From: Osedax fenrisi | Taxonomy: Eukaryota; Annelida; Polychaeta; Sabellida; Siboglinidae | Assembly (NCBI GenBank): GCA_964019155.1 | Contig: OZ025242.1 | Span: 21,049,092-21,113,091 of the forward strand | Direction of reading: 5' to 3' | Length of the DNA stretch: 64,000 bases | In this document: one piece after another, positions 25,157 to 60,927 of the stretch | How the letters are laid out: the number at the start of each line of letters is the position of its first letter | How positions within the stretch are numbered: the first letter of the stretch is position 1 | Translations under genes and position numbers: made by a program | Notes under the pieces: model-generated | Told to the model about the DNA's origin: nothing | The model's input: only the letters and a program-made list of their open reading frames with translations | The model's database searches: none

Positions 25157-26519
25157 GTTTACATATATCAAAATAAGTACTCTATACCTCAAGAAATATT
25201 AGTTTGAAAGATATAGTGTGTTTCATTTTATTATAGAATACTCAGCAATATATTGTTCACTTGTTCGAAAATTTAGACAAAAATTATAACAGAAATTACC
25301 TTCATATCAGAAATTTTCGATAATTTTAAAAAGACATATATAAATTTTAAACTCATCGAAAATAAATTATACATAGAATTATAATATTATAATGTCGACT
25401 ATAGACGAAAGTATAATTTATTCACTATAGTGAATATATAAATGAAATTATATGTCATATGTCATAGTCTACCATATAACCATGGGTAACTTCTGCGTAC
25501 TAATAGCATAGCTTTTAAAGTATTCATTATCTCTAAAAAATATTTAGTTCAATAAAATATAGTCTTATTATAAGTTTTAAATATTTTAAAATTACATAGT
25601 AGAGTCTTTAAATAAGGACGATGTACATATGAAAATATATTAAAATAAATTAAACTCAGTTGATTCCAAGCTTCATCTAATATCGTGGATGGGATAAGAT
25701 AATATGGTAGAATAGTTTTCCCATTAATAATGACGAAGACATATTCAACCTGTATGCTGAATATAATATTATGTATGAGGACTCAATACGGAATTGCAAA
25801 TGAACAACAATCAAGTTGTTTGATAATTAACCTATATAGTTATTTTGTGCAATCGGTTATAAAATAAATGACTAGTGTAATAGCATACATTATATGCAAT
25901 ACATAATTAAAGCAACTAGATATATATTTTAATAACAATATTTGTTAGTAAAATTCCTATTTACATTATTCGGTATACTTGATTTATTTATTTACTTATA
26001 CTTATTAATTAATCAAATAAAATTATCAAATTACAAACAAAATACGTTGGAAATATACATTTTTATATATCATTATATTCACAATTAAGAAATAAATATT
26101 GCTGAGTCTGTTGGAAGATACATCATTTTCTATTCATAAATATAAATTTGTCTTTTGCTGCATTATATATAATTAGTAATTTATCATTACACAATACAAA
26201 TTACTAAATTAATATTTATATACTTTACAAGACTAGATTAAACTGCATTTCTTGATATACTTAGTTGCTATCGTTATTTATAAAACTAACCTTTAACCTT
26301 TCAATATTATATTTAAATAAATTTTAATTGAAAAATTACAAAATTTAGAACATTTAATTTTTAAATTATAACAAAATACAATACATTTCAGATATTTAAT
26401 TAAGTATCAAGATATTTCATATTAATATAATTATGTTAGTTAATATTTACTTTATATATTTATTTACATTATTTATAAATTAGCTAATATAATTAGGATA
26501 TATATCCAATATAATATTG
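23831..26519. other. AT-rich non-coding stretch
   Basis: No gene, RNA or element boundary was recognised in 2.7 kb. The only structured part is a TA microsatellite (25,124-25,154). Open frames here are short and made of Ile/Asn/Tyr/Leu codons, as expected by chance. Confidence 0.5.
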
Positions 26520-26976
26520 TTTTTTTAAGATAATTAATAATTATTATTATTATAATTATTATTATAATTATAATTATTATAATTATAATTGAATTATTGT
26601 GACATTAATTGAATTATTGTCAAAATAGAATATTCAATATTATATTGAATATTATTATAATAATTATTATAATTATTATAATTATTATAATTAATAATAG
26701 TTACTATTATAATAAATTATTATTAAATAATATAATAATAATTTAATTATAATAATAATTTAATTATAATAATTATTAATTATTATTAATTATTATAATT
26801 ATTATTATAATATATTATTAAATAATTATAATAAAAATATTATAATAATTATATTATTATAATAATATATTATAATAATTATAAATTACTCAAAACTTAG
26901 TTTTAAACTATAAATTATAATATAATTATTATATAATTATTATAATATTTGTATTATAATTATTATTATATTAAAA
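26520..26976. repeat. AT-rich low-complexity array (AAT/ATT, partly palindromic)
   Basis: Made almost entirely of TAATTATTA-type trinucleotide repeats in both orientations. Similar sequence resumes after 28,018, so the LINE C fragment sits inside, or brought with it, an AAT-type repeat. Confidence 0.8.
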
Positions 26977-28018
26977 ATGGCAGAGATACTGAAATCATAC
27001 GGCATACCAAACAAGATTATCAACGCAATTATGATTCTATATAGTAATACAAAATCAATGGTTCGATCGCCAGACGGGGACACTGAACTCTTTGACATTA
27101 ATTCAGGTGTACTTCAGGGGGATACGCTTGCACCTTTACTATTTATCATAACACTTGATTATGTTTTAAGGACATCCATTGACCTACATAAAGATCTAGG
27201 ATTAACACTTCAGAAATCAAGAGGAAGAAGATACCCAACAGTTACAATATCTGACGCGGATTATGCAGATGATCTGGCACTCTTTGCGGATTCATGTAGT
27301 GATGCGGAAAAGCTTCTACATGTCTTGGAAGAGAAAGCAAATTCAGTAAGATTAAGGGTCAATATTAGAAAAACTCAGAATTTTAATATCAACACTGACC
27401 ATAAAGTAAGATCTGTAAAAGGAACACAACTGAAGTCTGTAGATAACTATACATATCTTGGAAGTGAGATATCATCAATGGATAAGGAAATAAAGATCCG
27501 AATAGCCAAATCTTGGAGCGCTCTTGACAAATTAAGTTCAATATGGAAATCAAATCTTACGGCAACACTCAAAAGAAATTTCTTCAGAGCAGTAGTAGAA
27601 TCGGTGTTACTTTACGGATCTGAAGCGTGGACACTTACTAAAAAATTGGAAAGAAAACTTGACGGAACATATACAAGAAAATTGAGAGTTGTATTTAATA
27701 TATCATGGAAACTATACTTTACAAACAAGAAACTATATGGAAATATTCCTACTCTCTCCAAGACTATCCGGGAAAGAAGAACACGATTTGCTGGTCACTG
27801 CTTCAGAAGCGAAAATGAGATTATAAGTGGTGTACTAATGTGGATGCCTGCTCACGGATTTACAAAGCGTGGACGACCGAAACGAAACTATATAAAGCAA
27901 CTAACAGATGACACAGGCCTAACAGTAGAAGAAGCGAAGACAGCGATGAAAGATAGAAACATCTGGAAAAAGATTGTAGAATATGCTCGGGAAACTATCC
28001 CGATCTGGTAAGGGTAAG
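26977..28018 (+). mobile_element. RTE-like LINE fragment (LINE C), 5'-truncated, 344-codon open frame
   Basis: The open frame starts inside the reverse transcriptase palm: YGIPNKIINAIMILYS, SGVLQGDTLAPLLFII, the catalytic YADDLALFAD, then NYTYLGSEIS, RAVVESVLLYGSEAWTLT and a C-terminal RTRFAGHCFR ... KRGRPKRNYI. The QGDTLAP wording and C-terminal layout fit RTE-group LINEs common in invertebrates. There is no internal stop, but the endonuclease and RT fingers are missing. The apparent start codon is probably just an internal Met. It is followed by an AAT-rich tail. Confidence 0.85.
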
Positions 28019-28250
28019 GTAATAATAATAATATATAATTATTATAATTATTATATTTAATATAATATAATATTATATAATATAATATTATATAATATAT
28101 TATATTAATATATAATATATCATATATTAATATATGCTATATAATTACCGCCCACCTTAAACTCTGAAACTCTTATAATAATAATCGGCGGCCTTCTTTC
28201 AGATAATTCATAATAATAATTATGGTACCTTGTCAAAAGCCTCGATATTT

Positions 28251-29035
28251 GAGCGCCCGCAAAATTGTTTATTCGTTTTAATGATTTTACAATAACGTAT
28301 GATTGGCCATTATAATTAGCGTATGTCTATTTATATATATATATATATAAATATTAAATACTAAAATCAGATGTGGCAATTTGTTGAAGGAAGAGTCAGA
28401 GCTTATTAAGTATTTCACCCATTTAAGATTATGAGGAGAAACAAATCATATAGGAATATAATTAAAAACAATAAATATTAGAACAATAAATAGAGTGACA
28501 AATTCAAACATTATAATAAATCATCAACTCATAAAGCACAAACATTCATAGTATATCAACTTTCCGAATGTGGGTTCATCAATTCCAAAACTTTAGGGAA
28601 TATACTTTCGCCAATAGTATATACACTGGATATAATATACACCAGATATAAATATGACAAATTTAGGAATTAAGAGTCAACGAAATAAAAAAAAAACAAA
28701 TTCTATCATTATTCTACCATGTAGAGGTCTTAAATATATATATATAAAATGTAATAAAAGACAAAATCAATTAAAAATAACACAATTATAAATAGTAAAT
28801 AATTAATTTATAAGTTTCTATTATTTATAAAGATCAGAACATGATTTAGATAACATATTAAACATACAATAATATTATTAAAAAACTCCTTGTAATCTAA
28901 TCATCATTTAAAAAAAAAACATAAATAATATTTATTAAATATACATGTTACTGATAAATATACATACGCTAATTATAATGGCCAATCATACACTATTGTA
29001 AAACCACTAATTCAAATACAACATTTTGTGGGCGA
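28251..29035. mobile_element. Inverted-repeat element directly upstream of the dehydrogenase gene
   Basis: Arms at 28,251-28,326 and 28,961-29,035 are about 75-base inverted copies. The inner part, including TTTTACAATA and GATTGGCCATTATAATT, is nearly identical; the outer CGCCC(G/A)CAAAAT ends are a little diverged. The interior is non-coding and AT-rich. The right arm ends about 170 bases before the dehydrogenase acceptor at 29,206, so the element probably lies in its promoter or first intron. Both arms carry a CCAAT-type motif (ATTGG/CCAAT). Confidence 0.75.
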
Positions 29036-29217
29036 CAAATGTAATTTGAAATTAATTAATTATTATTTTAATTATTATAATTATAATAATAATATAAACT
29101 TTATAATTAATGACTTGAAAATACGACGACCCAAAGAGTATTAGTAAATTGAGGCAAATTTTAATAGTCGCCTTTACTAATTTTATTTTTGCAATATTAT
29201 TTATAGTCACTGTTACC

Positions 29218-53384
<24,167 letters not shown>

Positions 53385-53450
53385 TACACCGCGTACAGTT
53401 AATGAGAAGTTTGCTCGGCGAATATATATCAATTGTATCTATTTACGTGA

Positions 53451-53456
53451 AATAAA
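53451..53456 (+). terminator. Candidate HADH polyadenylation signal AATAAA
   Basis: Canonical AATAAA 67 bases after the stop codon, in an AT-rich 3' flank. Confidence 0.5.
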
Positions 53457-54540
53457 TGTTAATGCCGATTGGTTTACAATATAGGTGTAAAATTACCACT
53501 GGCATTACAATCTTTACCAATCTTTTTAAGTAAGTTCAATAGCGAATTGTCAAAGTATTGTTACATAATGCTTAGGCATGTTACAAAATATGTATAATTT
53601 TATATTGAAAATAGACCTATTGATTTATTATATTTCTAGAAAATGGCTGTACATTTTAAAGAAAAATAGTTATTATTACAAAATAATGTTATATTCTTAA
53701 AACAAACACTATAAATTCAATTATTACTGTCAATTTCAATAATGTGCATTACTTATAAATGATATATTTTTCAAATTAAACAAATATAAACTAAAAACAG
53801 AATTAGAAATAAATAGTTTGCAGTACAGGTGGTGCTATTTCTCATTAATTTCACAAATTCATTCGATTGACATATATTTGCTCGGCACGCTCACTAAAGC
53901 TTACCGTAATATTTACACTAACAACCATAGTTATACTGCTATTAAATAACATTACCAAATGTTATGTAATGCACTGTTACGTTCTGTATACCCCCCTCCC
54001 GGGGCATCCTTGATATACCGCCCCTTGATATAATTCCCCTCTTAGAGATGGAATAAATTTGCAGTCTATCTACATGTTATATGTGCTATATACTACCATC
54101 CTTGTTTACCACCCAAAGAGGCCCGTCCCGATCTGGGCGTTATATCAATAATGGTGGTTTATCAAAGAAGGTGGTATATGAGATATAAGGCAGGCGAACT
54201 GTACTAATATCTTTATATTACTAATATACGTAGACATGCATAATTGATTTGTTTATAATTACCAATTAAATAAGCGTACATTTTACGTCTATTGTTATTC
54301 ATTGTCTACCTTAATTGTTATATTCTATTGTCTACCTTCGTTGTTATATTCCTTTGTCCTACTTTATTGTTATATTCCAGTGTTCATTTGATAATCGAAC
54401 GCATTACTATTAGATGCGAGCGCGTGTGTTCATTATTAATTATTAATTTACTATAATCGCGAAGTTACGAATAAATATTCTAATTTCAAACTCACCGAAA
54501 TATAATCACTGAAGTATAATCAGCGATAGCAATCAGCAAC
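53457..54540. other. HADH 3' flank
   Basis: No coding sequence. Around 54,000-54,190 lies a more GC-balanced patch with CTTGATATACCGCCCC and inverted TGGTGGTTTATCAAAGAAGG-like text, reminiscent of a repeat. At 54,285-54,385 ATTGTTATATTC-TTTGTCTACC repeats about three times (period near 32). Confidence 0.5.
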
Positions 54541-54860
54541 CAGCCCTCACATTAATGCGATTCCGCCGCCATTTGTACTATTCCACGTGTACCCGTTACC
54601 CGCTAATAAACTATAGAATAACTTATAACCCGAGGTACTATTGAATAGTTGAATACAACAACCTAGCGTATCACGTTCAAGGTCGCTAGTCGAATATTAA
54701 CCCAACCAGGTCACGGTTGAATGGTCGCGCGCGCGCTTACTTCCGGAGTGTTCTTCGCCATGATATCGACGAGTTATCGGCAGAGGTCACGTGACTCGTG
54801 TGCGCCGTGCAGCGTGACCTTGGCTTCATATAGTACTACTAGGATATTGGCATATTCTTT
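54541..54860 (-). promoter_or_regulatory. Candidate minus-strand promoter and first exon
   Basis: An isolated GC-richer, CpG-containing island. It carries GTCACGTGAC (54,786-54,795), a palindromic E-box of the CLEAR/USF type, a (GC)n run (54,727-54,736) and GCCGCCATTT (54,565-54,574), which is a YY1-like site on the minus strand. On the minus strand ATG at 54,761 in good context opens MAKNTPE and runs into a consensus donor GTAAGC at 54,740. No second exon was found to the left, so the gene, if real, is unidentified; alternatively the island is the regulatory region of an unseen neighbour. Confidence 0.35.
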
Positions 54861-55856
54861 ATAAAATATAGGTATATACTATATATGTATATAATGTGAT
54901 TGTAAGTATAATAAGTTATGTAAGAGAAATATGTTAAACACAGCGAAGGCTTTAGTATGTTTATGTGGATATAACATAATAATGTGAATGATACATGGCT
55001 CGATATTTATACACATGCGAGGCATGTGCAGTCAGCCGAATCGATTGGACGAGTCCATTAATACATGGGGGTGTCGTATTAGGATAACACTATATATATA
55101 TGTATATAATATATTATATATATGTGTATATATAACACTCTTAATAATAGTGACTATATAAATTGAAAACTATTTTTATTGAACGAATACAAATTATCGA
55201 ATAATATTGATCTATAGTAATAATTGCTGATTCGATTGGCTATATAATATTGTATTTTATGGTTACATGATGCATTGAATACATATGATATACATACATT
55301 TTATTAAAAACTATTTGTTTATTTTCATATGATCTATGAAGTTTGGAACAAATTTCTAATAATTGAGGCGGGTTCCGAGACAGCTATAAATAGATGATAT
55401 GTTTATAGTTACGCATGAATGCATATACTGTATGATTCGTACAGTATATGATACATACATTGATATAATGCGATTAGATAATACATTGACACATACTAAT
55501 TAGACCAAACACATGTGTATATACTACAAATATATATATAGTATATTTGTCGGCATTACGGACCCTCTCGTGTCCTAGTAACTATAAGAGATATCAACAA
55601 ATTATAGTTGAATTCAGAATTGTTAGTAATTTAATTCTAAATATGAATAAGTATTCTGTTTTTCAAAATATTCAATCCTACAATTGTTATGTGATATAAT
55701 GTAATATTGAATTATTACTTTTTAAATACTTGAATAATAATTTTTTTTAAATCATTTTAAATACTTTATTATTTAAAAAAAAACTTAATAAAAAATAATT
55801 TAATTTTAAAAATATTATCAAAGATATCTTAATTATAGAAATGCATCTGATTTTTT
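54861..55856. other. Gene-free stretch
   Basis: AT-rich. A less AT-rich patch at 55,010-55,090 has GCGAGGCATGTGC and CGAATCGATTGGACG but no recognised content. Confidence 0.5.
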
Positions 55857-56389
55857 AATTACCGACCCCATGTGATTTATATTATCCAATCAAAATTGAT
55901 ATTTTTTTACTTTTAAATTGTTCGTAATAGGTGTTATATCATATCAACTGCGTTAATATCACTATACTATGCTTCTTTAGTATATGTAGCTATATTCATA
56001 TTCAGTGAATTTAAAGTTTAAATATAAATTTAATTTGAATATTAAACTTAAATTCACTAATAAATAAATTGGTGCGTTTTTTAATTCACTAAATCTATTT
56101 TTGAATGTCTTCTATATTGGATATTAATATTATTATAATAATACCTCACTTATTTCTAACATGAGTATTTGTGGGGATCTGTAATAAGAGTAGGGGGTCG
56201 GTATTAGCCACAAGTATCCAATTACAGACCCCCTGTTTATTCTTGTCAATATAATTATATACAACATTTTAAATAGACAAATTATTTATTGGGGTAATAT
56301 TACCCTAATTACAAAATTTCAAATACATATATTTAATATAGTAGTGAATATTGAATAAGTTACAAATAATCATTTATGGGTCGGTAATT
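55857..56389. mobile_element. Inverted-repeat element (AATTACCGACCC ends)
   Basis: AATTACCGACCCCA at the left is mirrored by TGGGTCGGTAATT at the right. Within it lies an imperfect hairpin (56,170-56,245) where AGGGGGTCGGTA faces TTACAGACCCCCT, so the terminal motif is repeated internally. No coding content. Arms are short (about 13 bases), so the call is moderate. Confidence 0.5.
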
Positions 56390-56420
56390 GGGAAACCAAA
56401 TATCTCGCTATATTTAAAAA

Positions 56421-56494
56421 GGTTGTATTTGGTTGGGTTTAGTTTTGATATTGCCAGGTTTTTTAGCTGCATTACATCCTAAGTGAGCCTATAA
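56421..56494 (-). repeat. Dispersed repeat (GATGTAATGCAGC), copy 2, inverted
   Basis: The reverse complement reads TATAGGCTCACTTAGGATG, then TAATGCAGCTAAAAAACC and ACTAAACCCAACC, matching 37,632-37,708. Confidence 0.65.
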
Positions 56495-56659
56495 AACACA
56501 CACACATATATATATGTTAATGATAAGATAACGTTCAAATCTCGCATCAATCGCAAAGCTTTTGACCATAATCCGACTACACCACACCTACTATTTTACT
56601 ATTTTTTAAATATATCGCGGCGCAGATTACTGGAAATCGGTAATTCGATACATTTGATA

Positions 56660-56890
56660 CCTCCCTATTTAATAGGCTATTATAATAATAGCCTATAATA
56701 ATAATAATTATTATAATAATTATTATAATTTTATTATAATTATAATAATTATATAATATAATTATTATATTATAATATTATAATAATATTATTAAATATT
56801 TAATATTATAATATTATTATATTTTTATAATAATATAATAATTATATTTATTATATTAAATATATAATTATTATAATAATATATATTTAT
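56660..56890. repeat. AT-only palindromic array
   Basis: AGGCTATTATAATAATAGCCT is a perfect palindrome at the left edge, followed by about 200 bases of TAATTATTATAAT repeats like those around LINE C. Confidence 0.75.
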
Positions 56891-56930
56891 TTAATGATTG
56901 TATATATATATATTATTTATATGTATGAGT

Positions 56931-57197
56931 CACAGAGCTAGAGAGAAAGCTCTCTACCCAGCAAACAGTAAGAGCATCATAATAGCAGCATAACAGCAGC
57001 ATAATATCATTACAAATTAATAGCAGCATAATAGCAGCATAATAGACATTTAATTATTAAATGTCTATTATGCTGCTATTATGCTGCTATTAAATTAATA
57101 GCAGCATAATAGCACAATGTAAACATTTGAGGCTCTAGCATTTGCTGTTATGCTGCTATTATGCTGCTCTTACTGTTTGCTGGGTAGCTCTATGGTA
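56931..57197. repeat. Hairpin repeat CACAGAGCTAGA, interrupted by a MITE
   Basis: CACAGAGCTAGAGAGAAAGC on the left and TAGCTCTATGG on the right join, once the MITE and one TA are removed, into the same hairpin that is intact at 63,255-63,296. This gives an empty-site comparison for the insertion. Confidence 0.75.
56957..57184. mobile_element. MITE with CCCAGCAAACAG termini and TA target duplication
   Basis: 41-base terminal inverted repeats with a single mismatch, containing ATAATAGCAGCATAACAGCA. The interior repeats AGCAGCATAAT and ends in a central palindrome built on GACATTTAATTATTAAATGTC. TA flanks at 56,955 and 57,185. No coding sequence. TA targets point to Tc1/mariner-type mobilisation. 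Confidence 0.88.
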
Positions 57198-57329
57198 TGA
57201 GTATATGTATGTGTATGTCACATATGTCACATGTGATATGTGTTTGTATACTTAATATACTTAATATATGTGTATGTGTATATATACATAATGAATGAGT
57301 TTTACTATATATGCTTAATATTTATAAAT

Positions 57330-57402
57330 GGGGGATTAGCTCAGATGGTAGAGCGCTCGCTTAGCATGTGAGAGGTACCGGGATCAATGCCCGGATTCTC
57401 CA
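57330..57402 (+). tRNA. tRNA-Ala(AGC)
   Basis: 73 bases fold into a full cloverleaf: acceptor GGGGGAT with ATTCTCC including the alanine identity pair G3-U70, D-arm GCTC/GAGC, anticodon stem CTCGC/GTGAG around TTAGCAT (anticodon AGC), T-arm CCGGG/CCCGG, discriminator A. A box TAGCTCAGATGG and B box GGATCAATGCC (usual GGATCGATGCC or GGTTCRANNCC, so slightly changed). A T-run terminator follows. No intron. Confidence 0.9.
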
Positions 57403-58078
57403 ATTTTTTTCATTAAACCACCATTTATTATAATAATGATAATTATCAACTATATATAAGCTTACTTTTCTATATTATATATAACATTATAATGTCTTAT
57501 AATAATACTTATCAATGTTATAAACACACTATTTTATATGAGCAGTTTTTCGAGTGAATATTCAAGTTAAAGTGCAAGCGTTATCTCAATTTAAGTTGAA
57601 TATTAGTGCAATCAGTATAGCATCGGATGGCTCGTGTACAGAAGGATTGCTTACTATATAGCTTATAGATTGTTGTCTTACTAGTTCTATTATATTACCT
57701 ATGTAGTTATACTCCGGTTTATAGTAGCTATTAGCTCAGAAACATTTCTAATATACATATTTATATTCATATTCATATTAATAAACTTAAATACAACCTT
57801 AACAAAAATCAGATATCTAACCAATATTATAACTTAAGGGGGTCTTCACCAAATCTGCCATTGTAGGCGTTTTCATGTAAATAGATAGGCGAGGGTGCTG
57901 TCACCTACACATTTATTTGTAAATACTAGTTGAAATGTCTTTGGTGTTTAGATTATATATATATATCTAAATGGTTGTTAAAACCAAATCTGAAATGCTA
58001 TCCTTTTCAATAAATATATCTGTATCCATAATAATATGTTGAAAATGATAATAATTGTTTACAGAGTTTCATCAATAA
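57403..58078. other. Gene-free stretch
   Basis: After the tRNA terminator the sequence is AT-rich. TTAAGGGGGTCTTCACC at 57,834-57,850 resembles the left end of TTAA-type elements, but no right end is seen. Confidence 0.45.
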
Positions 58079-58777
58079 GGGAAAGTAACCGAATACGATC
58101 AGTGACCATATTCGGTCATATTATGACACTCTTGGTATCTCAGAAACCATAAATCCTACTAAAAAATGTTTAATGAATAACATAATTATAATTATATAAA
58201 TAGTCTAAATAAGTATTTATTTATTTTTAATTATTCAAAATATTGCTGATATATCCAATTAACTGATTTTTTATTACGTTTTTAAATTTATGAAAATAAA
58301 TTTCAACTTAAAACCGTGAAAAAACTTAAAAGTGTGAACTATTCTGATTTTCATAAAAATCGCGTGCGTTATAATATTATACCACCAATGAAGCTACATC
58401 TAAAAATGTTATTATTTAGATACTTAACTTGTATTATTAATTAATAAAATAATAAAAATTAATTACTAATTAAATTATATTAAACTATTTATAAAATTAA
58501 TTATAAATAATGTAATTGTAATTTATTTGATTGGTTCATCAATAATATATAGTTTATCTAGTGATATATAGGGTGTCCGTATTATAACACAGGGTGTCCG
58601 TATTCGGTACCCATGTCCCGTTATCTATTGAATAAAATATTAAATAAAATTTTAAAATCACAATAATATCTATTATCAAATAATATTAATATATTGTAAT
58701 GATTGAATACAAATATTGAGTCATAAAATATTAAGATAATTTATTGTTAAAGTGTCCGTATTAGGTTACTTTCCCCT
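58079..58777 (+). mobile_element. GGGGAAAGTAAC-type MITE, copy 2
   Basis: Starts GGGAAAGTAACCGAATACG and ends AGGTTACTTTCCCC before TA. Same internal order as copy 1: a CTTGGTATCTCAGAAACC segment, AT-rich core, then paired GGTGTCCGTATT motifs. No frame. Confidence 0.85.
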
Positions 58778-58844
58778 ATAACATTACAAAATATATAAGG
58801 AAGAATACTACTATTTAAATAAACACTGTTTATATATATATATA

Positions 58845-59770
58845 GGGGAAAGTAACCTATAGGTTACTTTCCCCTATACGTATTATAATACGGACATTTT
58901 AACAATAAATGGTCTTAACATTGTATGACTAAATATTGTTATTCAAAATTTACAATATATTAATATATATGATTATAGATTATTGTGATTTAAAATTTTA
59001 TTTAATATTTTAATTCCATAGATAACGGGGGTGTCCGTATTTGGTACCCATGTCCGAATACGGACACCCTGTGTTATAATACGGACACCCTATATACCAC
59101 TACATAAACTATATATTATTGATGAATCAATCAGACAAATTACAATATTACATTATTTATAATTAATTTTATGAACAATTTATTCTTATTTAATTAGTTA
59201 ATAATTTATTTATTTTTATTATTTTTTTAATTAATAATATAATTTAAGTATCTAAATAATACACATTATAAATGTAGCTTTATTGGTGGTATTAATATTA
59301 TAACGCACACGATTTTTATGAAAATCAGAATACTTCATACGCTGCGCGCTGATTGTTTATAGGGTGTCCGTATTAATACATCTATAGTGTCCGTATTATA
59401 GACTTATATGACCTCTAGATATATGCTTATAACTTAATGAATATTTGATAACAAATATAGAAATTATATATATAATTTTTAGAATACTTTATTTTTTAAT
59501 AATATAGTGTTATATTTGATATCTACATTTTTATATTCTTGAGAAGGTTTTATATTGACATTTTTTTTCATAAATTTAAAAACGTAATACAAAAATCAGT
59601 TTATTGGATAATTATCATTGTATCAGCAATATATTGAATAATTAAAAAATAAAAAATAATTTATTTATATAATTATTTTATTAATTAAACATTTTTTTTT
59701 AGGATTTTTGGTTTCTGAGATACCGAGAGTGTCCGTATTCTGGCACTGTCCGTATTCAGTTACTTTCCCC
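58845..59770 (-). mobile_element. GGGGAAAGTAAC-type MITE, copy 3, with duplicated inverted end
   Basis: Same element as copies 1 and 2 but inverted and only 67 bases from copy 2. TA flanks the left end. At the left end GGGGAAAGTAACCTA is followed directly by its exact reverse complement (58,845-58,874) before the expected internal text ATACGGACA resumes, so about 28 bases have been added by an inverted duplication. Confidence 0.85.
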
Positions 59771-60027
59771 TGTCATTTATTTATATTATTACATGATTAC
59801 ATTATTATATGATGATTACATTTAGTTACATGATAAGTTTCATTATATTTTATTATATTTTATTTATTTTTATCATATATATGTAAACATGAAGTCATAA
59901 TATTATAACATTATTACTTATTTATTACTCTTATCTATAATACAACTTATCATGTTAATAAAGTGGTAATTGTATCGATAAGCAACATTGCTTCTATAAT
60001 TATCCCGACATTGCCTAAAACTGATAA

Positions 60028-60064
<37 letters not shown>

Positions 60065-60895
60065 ACAATCAATATTAGATATTATAAAGGATTTGTTTTT
60101 GCCGTGGAAATTAAAAAATCAATATCAACAGATAACTATTATATATATACTAATGATTCCATTGAAAAGCCTAGACTATTATTATGAATATACTATCAGA
60201 TGTAGACATTGTTGCAGGGTAGCTGGACAACGTAGCAACACTGAATGAGATACGTACCGTTGTATGAGAAGTCTCGATATAAAACAAAACGTACAACTTC
60301 CTGTTTACATATGTATACATAGATAACAAAGTACGTAGCCTGTAGAATCTAGTCAATAGATCATTGTGTAATAATATAACATTATGAAATGGTTTAGCAT
60401 ATGAATACGAATATTAAAAAAACTAAAATAACATACACACGTAGAGAAAGAAGAATCAACTAAAACAAAATTACATTTATTTCCGTTTTAAATAAACTGA
60501 TGGAACATATAACCGGTCGGGAGTGAGGGGTGATACGAATGTTAATATTTATACTAATATTATATAATGACATGTAATAAGAAAGCGCAGTAAAGCGATC
60601 TTTCCACCTTATGACCTTGGATAATCACACCCTGACTTAGTTATTAATCGGTATATTATATATAAAATACCGCTAATAACTAACTAAATAACAATTTATC
60701 GTGGCTATAATTCTTCCCTGTGTCAGTCGGTACTATATATATATACAGGTGTAAATTTTGCTCTGATGGGTGCGAGGTATTCCGTCACAGCAAAGGAATC
60801 ACGTGATCAAAGTAAGGACACGTCCTTGACAATGTCAACTGAACATACGCCGCCCCGCCTACACGATGCATTACCAATGAAGTAACTACTACCAC

Positions 60896-60898
<3 letters not shown>

Positions 60899-60927
<29 letters not shown>
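60899..60927. repeat. (GT)n microsatellite
   Basis: About 14 GT units beside a CACGTG motif. Confidence 0.9.

Noticed and set aside
59963..60187. 74-residue frame ending YKGFVFAVEIKKS...
   Set aside because: Interrupted by a TA microsatellite and no family recognised; possible remnant of an element but unsupported.
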